Source of the DNA: Thermoprotei archaeon
Lineage (GTDB): Archaea; Thermoproteota; Thermoprotei; Thermofilales; B15-G2
Assembly: GCA_003649445.1 (NCBI GenBank)
Contig: QMRV01000023.1
Coordinates: 1-37,109, forward strand
Reading direction: 5' to 3'
DNA length: 37,109 nt
A model generated the notes under the pieces. That model was not told the origin of the DNA and searched no databases. It was given only the letters and a program-made list of their open reading frames with translations. The position numbers and the translations under genes were made by a program. Positions 31,869 to 37,109 of this stretch are shown in pieces (the first letter of the stretch is position 1; every line of letters begins with the position of its first letter).

Positions 31869-34385
31869 TTACTTAGTTTTAATTTCAGGTGCTATTTCTA
31901 GTGGCTCGTAGAGCATACCTCCTCCTTCAAAGAATTTCGTTGAGAATTCATAGTATACTAGTCTTAGTGCTTGTATTCCCACAGCGAAGCCTTCTATTCC
32001 CAATACTATTACGTTTGCGAAGAGAAAGCTTGCAAGCGGGTTTATCATATGCGCCATTGTTTCTGCTAGTACTCCGAATATTTCGTGTGCTATAGCAAAG
32101 GCAGCTAACCTAATATAAGATAGAGAGTTAGCTGGATAAGCTATAATCATTTCCATTAGCTCTACTATACTATGCATTAAACCTTCTTCTTTCTTTTCAA
32201 TTATCTTCTCTAAGAAACCTGAAGCAAGTACTAGGAATATTGATAGCACTGCTACAATTGTTGCTGGCAGAACTTCGGGCAGCAGAGCTGCTGATAAATC
32301 GAATCCATGTTCAATTATATTGTAGGCTATATATACTCCAGCCGAGTAGTACATTATCCCAGCGACTCCTGTTCCTCCAAGTAAAGCGCCAATATAGTCA
32401 TGTGATAGAATCTTATTTACTACACTCAAGGCCATTGCTAGCAAAAGCTGTATTACTCCGAATATCAGCGCAGTAGCTATTATACCTTCTAGGTCGTGAA
32501 TAGGGCTCAGAAAGATGGGCTCCCAGACCTCCTTTAAGAATGCTACTCCGTAAAGAACTCCAAAGAATACTGCTGACAGACCGCAAAACATCATTAAAAC
32601 CCCTAGAACCGCTACTTGCTCCTTATTCATACCTAGGACTTCTTTACGTGTAATGTAAAGATAGGCTCCAAGACCAGCTATTATTGCTCCTAAGCCTACG
32701 TCGCCGAACATCAGTCCATACATTAGCGTGAAAAGTATAGTAAAGAAGAGCGTTGGGTCTATCTCCCAGTAACTCGGTATTCCTCTAGCCAAGGTTAGTG
32801 CAGCGAAGTACTTTAATGGACCTTTATGTCTCAAGTATACTGGAGGCTTGTCTTCAACGCGAGGTTTTCTTGTCTTTAAGTAAATTATTCGAGGAACTCT
32901 GCTTTTAATAGTAGTTTCGAGCATAGAGGCATATTTCTTTGGGATCCAGCCGATTGCATAGATAACTCTTTTTTGTCTAAATATTCTAAGCTCACCTACG
33001 AGGCTTTCTGCCTTAATACAGGCTTCTAGGAAGGATTCTCTCGAAATCAATTCTTCTGCTAGCTCAGTGAAGTTTGCTAAAACTTCTTTAGCTTCCACAA
33101 TAATCTTTGGGAGATCCTTTTCTTCAACTAACTTAGCAAAATCTACTTTTGATGAAATTTCGGCTAATTTCTTTAAACATTCTTCAGCTTCTTCGGTCAC
33201 TTCACTTAACTCCATTAATTCTTCTCTAAGTGAGATTTTCTTCGCCGGAATTTCTCTTTTTTCAATAGCGGATATTTTTTGAGTAATTTTACCGTAATTT
33301 AAGGCCTCGGCTACTTCAAGGTATCTGTTGTCCACTTCTCTCTTAATAATCGTAGCTAATGAGAGAATTTTAAGAAGATCATAGCGATCTTTTAACCTTT
33401 CTTTAAGTTCCTCTTCTTTGAGCAGCTCTACATCGCCTATAAACTGGCTTAAGAAAATAGTACGTTCTTTTTCTTCGAGTGCTATAAGACCTTTTTCTAT
33501 AATTTCTCTTACTTTGTCGACAGTACTTTGAGGGAAATTCAGTTTAGCAAGTAAGTCTATATTCTTACTAGAGGATAGTCTCATAACTAAATCCAAGGAC
33601 ATTACTGTTGTTAACAAGTTTCGGGCTGTGTTCAACTCTTCGTGGAGTCGGCGACATACATTATAGGCTTTTTCGAGAATTTCTAGTCTAGTGGCATATT
33701 CGAGTTCTATTGAAGACTTAATTAAACTCGCTATTTCTTTAAGTACATCGAAGGCCCTAGCCTTTATTTTCACTAGCTCTTTTTCAATATTTTCTAGGGC
33801 ATTTTCAGAAGTAGTATAGCAGTACTCAGGTAACTTATATACGCTGAAGCCTTGCTTACTCAACTCGTTTTCAACTTCCTTTTCTAAGGCTCTCCTATAG
33901 GCTACAATGAGTAGAGTAGAAGTGTTTACCTTAACAGCATTAATTACGGCCTTAAGTTTTTTAAGAGATTCTATATCCTCTAGCTCTTTTTCACCTATGT
34001 AGAGTTTTAACACTACAGGTTTCTCTTTAATAGAAAATACCCTGGGTTCTATTTTTAGAGTTTTCAGTACTTCTACTACTTTTTTCAAAAATAGTTTATC
34101 AGAGTACTCTTTGCACAACTTAGCTAACTCGACTACGAGAGGATCGTCTCTAGGCAAGTATCTTCTTGCTTCTTCCAATGCTTTTTCTATGTTTATTTCA
34201 TCTATGCTAACTCTTTTCTTAAGTATATCTGAGAAAAGCTTGGGCATTGATAGTTCGAGTCTATAGGCATGAGGGTCTAAGTGCACTGCTCCAACGCTTA
34301 TTAAGGCATCGATAAGTTTATCTTTGTATTCTGATGGTACTAATACTCTGAAATGAACCATTTCCTCGGGTCTGATAACTGTCAT
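31869..34385 (-). CDS. atpI: A-type ATP synthase membrane stator subunit I (a)
   Basis: 838 residues, longer than the 620-700 typical of archaeal subunit I. The first 530 or so are a soluble arm rich in charged helices that binds the peripheral stalks. After that about eight membrane helices follow, starting near the FFTILFTLMYGLMFGDVGLG region. The essential Arg facing the rotor Glu is in NSLSYIRLAAFAIAHEIFG. The extra length lies in the N-terminal coiled-coil arm. It is divergent from atpF, with a TATA-like CTTATAAAG about 30 nt upstream of ATG 34385. Transcribed as a single gene. Confidence 0.95.
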   Translation of the reverse strand: MTVIRPEEMVHFRVLVPSEYKDKLIDALISVGAVHLDPHAYRLELSMPKLFSDILKKRVSIDEINIEKALEEARRYLPRDDPLVVELAKLCKEYSDKLFLKKVVEVLKTLKIEPRVFSIKEKPVVLKLYIGEKELEDIESLKKLKAVINAVKVNTSTLLIVAYRRALEKEVENELSKQGFSVYKLPEYCYTTSENALENIEKELVKIKARAFDVLKEIASLIKSSIELEYATRLEILEKAYNVCRRLHEELNTARNLLTTVMSLDLVMRLSSSKNIDLLAKLNFPQSTVDKVREIIEKGLIALEEKERTIFLSQFIGDVELLKEEELKERLKDRYDLLKILSLATIIKREVDNRYLEVAEALNYGKITQKISAIEKREIPAKKISLREELMELSEVTEEAEECLKKLAEISSKVDFAKLVEEKDLPKIIVEAKEVLANFTELAEELISRESFLEACIKAESLVGELRIFRQKRVIYAIGWIPKKYASMLETTIKSRVPRIIYLKTRKPRVEDKPPVYLRHKGPLKYFAALTLARGIPSYWEIDPTLFFTILFTLMYGLMFGDVGLGAIIAGLGAYLYITRKEVLGMNKEQVAVLGVLMMFCGLSAVFFGVLYGVAFLKEVWEPIFLSPIHDLEGIIATALIFGVIQLLLAMALSVVNKILSHDYIGALLGGTGVAGIMYYSAGVYIAYNIIEHGFDLSAALLPEVLPATIVAVLSIFLVLASGFLEKIIEKKEEGLMHSIVELMEMIIAYPANSLSYIRLAAFAIAHEIFGVLAETMAHMINPLASFLFANVIVLGIEGFAVGIQALRLVYYEFSTKFFEGGGMLYEPLEIAPEIKTK

Positions 34386-34412
34386 TAATGATCACATTAA
34401 AGTAAAGAGGGA

Positions 34413-34422
34413 GCTTTATAAG
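34413..34422 (-). promoter_or_regulatory. TATA box for atpI
   Basis: ACTTATAAAG on the minus strand, about 30 nt before the atpI ATG, in the 124-bp gap shared with the divergent atpF operon. AT-rich AAATTTAAATTTA at about 34470-34482 may serve the other direction. Confidence 0.5.
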
Positions 34423-34509
34423 TTTTAACTATGTTCTCCTACATATAAAAGTCTCAGCTAATTACTAAAATTTAAATTTAGGTAGTTAATCCATTAAAGG
34501 GGATAAAAT

Positions 34510-34830
34510 TTGAATATTATCGCTGTCGGTAAAGGACATGCTGTTGAGAGCTTGAAGTTACTTGGCTTTGATGTATGTAAGGTTAGGGAGCTAAGTGAAG
34601 AAGAAGCCATGAAGGTATGTGAAAAAGCATTAGAAGCAAAAGCAATAGTTATAGAAGAAGAAGTATACAAAGCCTTTAAACATAAAATAAATCCCGTGAC
34701 ATCTGGGATGAAAAATCCTCCAGTGCTTATTGTGGTGCCAAGTATTGAAATCAGGGAGACTAGCAGATTAAAAGAACTTTATTCACTTTTATCGCAAGCT
34801 GTAGGGGTGAAGTTGAGATGGGTGAAGTAG
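34510..34830 (+). CDS. atpF: A-type ATP synthase central stalk subunit F
   Basis: 106 residues, the small Rossmann-like subunit F that sits on the D rotor and can regulate hydrolysis. Start TTG 34510, with AAGGGG about 8 nt upstream. Seen: IIAVGKGHAVESLKLLGFD at the N-terminus, IVIEEEVYKAFKHKINPV in the middle, and PVLIVVPSIEIRE. It overlaps atpH by 13 bp in another frame, which shows coupled translation. Confidence 0.88.
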   Translation: MNIIAVGKGHAVESLKLLGFDVCKVRELSEEEAMKVCEKALEAKAIVIEEEVYKAFKHKINPVTSGMKNPPVLIVVPSIEIRETSRLKELYSLLSQAVGVKLRWVK

Positions 34831-35129
34831 GCTTTATATCAATTCTAATTGAAGAAGAGAGAAAGGCTGAACTTATCATTGAAAACGCTAAAAAGAAAGC
34901 CGAGGAAATAATTGAAGAGGCTAAAAGAAAGGCTAAAGCATTAATAGAGGAAAGAACTAAAATAAACGAAGATGAAATAATAGAGAAAGAATTAAAGTAT
35001 ATTGAAAAGGAAGTAGAGGAACTAAAAAAGAAGCTAGATACTGATATAAGCAATCTACGTGAGCAAATAAATAAAAAGAAAGCTGATATAGTAAACATGC
35101 TTTTGCAACATATTCTTTTCTTAGGGTGA
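34818..35129 (+). CDS. atpH: A-type ATP synthase peripheral stalk subunit H
   Basis: 103 residues, almost entirely charged coiled coil (KKKAEEIIEEAKRKAKALIE). In archaea subunit H pairs with subunit E to form the two peripheral stalks that stop the headpiece from turning. The call rests on composition, length and position between F and E. ATG 34818 has a GGGGTGA just upstream, inside atpF. Confidence 0.85.
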   Translation: MGEVGFISILIEEERKAELIIENAKKKAEEIIEEAKRKAKALIEERTKINEDEIIEKELKYIEKEVEELKKKLDTDISNLREQINKKKADIVNMLLQHILFLG

Positions 35130-35135
35130 AAAAAT

Positions 35136-35786
35136 ATGAGTGAGCAAGTTAGTATAGAAGAAAAAGAAATAGTTGAAGCTCTTTTAAAAGAAGTACGCGA
35201 GTCTGCTCAAAAAGAAGCTGAGAAAATACTTAAGGAAGCAGAAGAAAAAGCTAAAGAAATATTAAAAGAAGCTGAGGCTAGAGCTGAAGAAGAGCTTAAA
35301 AAGAAAATAGAGAGAATAAAGAAGAGGGTGCGCAGCGAAGTTTCCAGTAAAATCGCTTTAGAAAAAATGAGAATTAGAAGAGAGTATCTAATGGAAAAAG
35401 AACGCATAATAGAAGACTTACTTAGTGAAGTATCGGAGAAAATAAGAAGACTTATTGAAAAAGATCGTGAGAAGTACAAGTTATGCCTACTGAATCTGAT
35501 AATTGAAGCTACTCTAAATATGCAAAATGAAAAACTATTCGTAGTTACTACAAAAAGAGACACCAAATTAGTGGAGGAAATACTTCCTGAGGCAGAAAAG
35601 CTTCTTTTAAAGAAATACTCTCGTAAAGTTAGGCTCAGACTAGCTGAAGAGAAGATAGAGGCTTTAGGTGGAGTAATCCTCAGAGACAAGGATAGTAAAG
35701 AAATATACAATAACACGATTGAAGCACGAATTAATAGAGTAAAAACGGAAGTACTGCCTAAAATACTTTCAGAAATAGTTAAGTAG
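35136..35786 (+). CDS. atpE: A-type ATP synthase peripheral stalk subunit E
   Basis: 216 residues. The long N-terminal half is a coiled coil (AEKILKEAEEKAKEILKEAE), and the C-terminal half is a globular domain that binds the B subunit (KYSRKVRLRLAEEKIEALGG and NTIEARINRVKTEVLPKI). ATG 35136 follows the atpH stop by 6 nt, with GGGTGA before it. The E/H stalk pair is placed together with F here. Confidence 0.93.
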   Translation: MSEQVSIEEKEIVEALLKEVRESAQKEAEKILKEAEEKAKEILKEAEARAEEELKKKIERIKKRVRSEVSSKIALEKMRIRREYLMEKERIIEDLLSEVSEKIRRLIEKDREKYKLCLLNLIIEATLNMQNEKLFVVTTKRDTKLVEEILPEAEKLLLKKYSRKVRLRLAEEKIEALGGVILRDKDSKEIYNNTIEARINRVKTEVLPKILSEIVK

Positions 35787-35906
35787 TTCCCCCTCACCTT
35801 AAAGTTTCACAACTATTTCTCTGAAATAATTTAAGTAAAATAAAGCTTTATTCAAGCCTCTAGCACTAAACTATAATAGCTAAGTAATTTAATTAAAGTG
35901 TGTAGT

Positions 35907-36920
35907 ATGACGCTAAAGGTTGCTCTATCATTGGTACTTAATGCTCATTACAGAGGATATATTTACGAAAAGATAGATGAGTTAATTGAAGTTTATAAAA
36001 GTGTATTAAGACTTATTGATAAGTATGGATTTAAGGCTACTCTCTTTATTAGTGGTGCTACTGCTGAAGCTATTGGAGGAGACGAAGAGCTGTTGAAGAT
36101 AATCAAAGATGGTCTTAAGAAAGGACATATTGAAGTCTGCAATACTACTTTTAGTTATGCTATTTTAGCGAAGCTCCCGTTGAAAGAAGCTAGAGAACAA
36201 GTAAAATTGGCTAATGAGACCTTAGCTCAAGTCTTTGAAGAAGTTTCTAAGGGATTCTATCCACCTGAGTCTTTTTTCGATCCTCTTCTTCCAATGATCT
36301 TGAGAGAGCTAGATTTCTCATGGATTCTGTTAGACCCCGAAAAGTGTAGACATGAATATGGTGAGGTAATTCCTCATGTTCCTTTAGAATTCAGAGGTGT
36401 AAATGAAAGTAAGATACGTGGAGTCTTTTTATGCAACAAATGGAGCGACTTAAAGCATTTAATGATGCTAGACGAGCTTCCTCCTCCCCCGCGCTTAGTA
36501 ACCGTTATGTTTTCTGAAAAAGATATATTTACTCTGGGAGAAGCCGAGAAGAAACTTGTTTTGCTTAAAGCATTATCTGAGCGAATTGAAGCAGAGTCCG
36601 TACTTGTGACAGAATATATTGAGGAGGTTCCTCCAGCAGAAGAAGCTGTTATAGGAAGCCCGAATCCTCTATGGAGGCTTGAGGAGCTATGGAATGAAGC
36701 GAGGGAAAGTATTAGAATTCTAGAAAGCTTAGCTAGAACTAAGCAGAGTGTAGATGCATTTACACTACTTAATAAAGCTATTAGAAGTCTCTACTTATCT
36801 GAGACTTCGAGTACTTACTACGAGTCGAGAAATAAAACAGGATTGCTGGAGCTATACTCATGTGAAAAAGCTTTGGAAGCAATTAGCTTGGCTAGACAAG
36901 CTCTGAAAATACTATCATAA
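35907..36920 (+). CDS. GH57-like (glycoside hydrolase/deacetylase barrel) protein
   Basis: 337 residues from ATG 35907; GTG 35898 is an alternative start. The order of motifs resembles family 57 glycoside hydrolases and related deacetylase barrels: AHYRGYIYEKIDELIEVYKS, FISGATAEAIGGDEE, KKGHIEVCNTTFSYAILAKL (Glu in the barrel), KGFYPPESFFDPLLPMIL, and LDFSWILLDPEK, followed by a helical C-terminal region. A hydrolase or transferase acting on alpha-glucans or another sugar is likely; the exact reaction is not. No signal peptide. It is transcribed alone, 111 bp after atpE. The catalytic residues should be checked against a structure before a glycosidase is claimed. Confidence 0.75.
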   Translation: MTLKVALSLVLNAHYRGYIYEKIDELIEVYKSVLRLIDKYGFKATLFISGATAEAIGGDEELLKIIKDGLKKGHIEVCNTTFSYAILAKLPLKEAREQVKLANETLAQVFEEVSKGFYPPESFFDPLLPMILRELDFSWILLDPEKCRHEYGEVIPHVPLEFRGVNESKIRGVFLCNKWSDLKHLMMLDELPPPPRLVTVMFSEKDIFTLGEAEKKLVLLKALSERIEAESVLVTEYIEEVPPAEEAVIGSPNPLWRLEELWNEARESIRILESLARTKQSVDAFTLLNKAIRSLYLSETSSTYYESRNKTGLLELYSCEKALEAISLARQALKILS

Positions 36921-36941
36921 TACTCGAAAACAATAATAGAA

Positions 36942-36955
36942 ATGTATATATACTC
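36942..36955 (+). promoter_or_regulatory. TATA box for the gene at the right edge
   Basis: A run of ATGTATATATACTC, one of the strongest box A elements in the window, about 25 nt before a GTG at 36971. It supports a gene starting here. Confidence 0.5.
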
Positions 36956-36970
36956 CCTTTGAGAGAGGCT

Positions 36971-37109
36971 GTGGCGATAGACAGCATGAGTGAGGGATCA
37001 GACAGTAACAGTAGTAGTATAAAGTTTAAGAAAACTCTTACACATACACAAGTAACTCCAGTATTCTTAGGAACAATTCTTCTATTGCTCACTGCAGCAA
37101 TACTCTACA
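36971..37109 (+). CDS. N-terminus of a membrane protein, cut by the window edge
   Basis: 46 codons with no stop before the edge, so a partial gene. The start is GTG 36971 (leaderless from the TATA box) or ATG 36986. It begins with a short Ser/Asp-rich cytoplasmic stretch (SEGSDSNSSSIKFKK), then a hydrophobic segment (VFLGTILLLLTAAIL) that looks like a first membrane helix. The family cannot be told from this. Confidence 0.55.
   Translation, partial: MAIDSMSEGSDSNSSSIKFKKTLTHTQVTPVFLGTILLLLTAAILY

Noticed and set aside
35207..35797. 196-codon open frame opposite atpE
   Set aside because: Antisense of a Glu/Lys coiled coil gives a long Ser/Phe/Leu frame; it is a compositional artefact.
35839..35852. 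Perfect 14-bp palindrome AATAAAGCTTTATT after atpE
   Set aside because: AT-rich palindromes of this length are expected by chance here; nothing else supports an operator.
1..37109. CRISPR arrays, insertion sequences, rRNA or tRNA genes
   Set aside because: Read through all gaps: no regularly spaced repeats, transposase motifs, terminal inverted repeats or RNA gene cores were seen.

Overview
The window is archaeal, AT-rich and gene-dense. The evidence is the rotary A-type (A/V-type) ATP synthase genes, an archaeal-type cofactor-independent phosphoglycerate mutase (ApgM), archaeal TATA boxes 25-30 nt upstream of apparently leaderless ATG/GTG starts, GGTGA-type ribosome binding sites, and Glu/Lys-rich proteins. 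The hydrogenases and lack of oxidases fit an anaerobic, probably thermophilic member of the Thermoproteota/Korarchaeota (TACK) side of the archaea. That placement is an inference; there is no rRNA gene to test it.

Layout. Positions 1-2645 (minus): a TldE/PmbA-TldD pair. 2860-6323: a small coiled-coil protein, an HD phosphohydrolase behind an acidic-tailed unknown protein, a GC-rich hairpin, and an RsmB/NSUN-type RNA m5C methyltransferase. 6324-8717: a decayed stretch with a many-times-frameshifted MDP-1-like HAD phosphatase relic and a membrane GT2 glycosyltransferase interrupted by two compensating frameshifts in A6 runs. 8765-10957: an FAD oxidoreductase with a discoidin-like C-terminus. 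11240-13967 (plus): a three-gene soluble [NiFe]-hydrogenase operon of F420-reducing type (frhA-frhG-frhB order, no frhD). 13959-23707 (minus): an 11-gene operon with the complete subunit set A-B-C-D-H-I-J-K-N-L-M of respiratory complex I. 23847-25094: an MFS transporter broken by one amber codon. 25200-26474: apgM. 26612-35786: the ATP synthase in three transcription units (ABDC forward; K and I reverse; F-H-E forward). 35907-36920: a GH57/deacetylase-barrel-like protein. 36971-end: the start of a membrane protein.

The most striking system is the 11-gene cluster. Its membrane arm and its NuoA, NuoJ and NuoK homologues look like complex I. Its D subunit keeps all four cysteines of a [NiFe] active site, and its B subunit has the hydrogenase-type CxxC instead of the tandem CC of complex I. 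It therefore reads as an energy-converting group 4 [NiFe]-hydrogenase built on a complete complex I scaffold. There is no NuoEFG, FpoF or FpoO. Two antiporter-like subunits (N and M) have glutamate where the channel lysine is expected. The first gene's Shine-Dalgarno sequence lies inside an 8-bp hairpin.

Inferred working scheme: the membrane complex exchanges electrons between a carrier, probably ferredoxin, and H2 while moving H+ or Na+. The convergent F420-type hydrogenase interconverts H2 and reduced F420, so H2 could link the two. The ATP synthase downstream would use the ion gradient.
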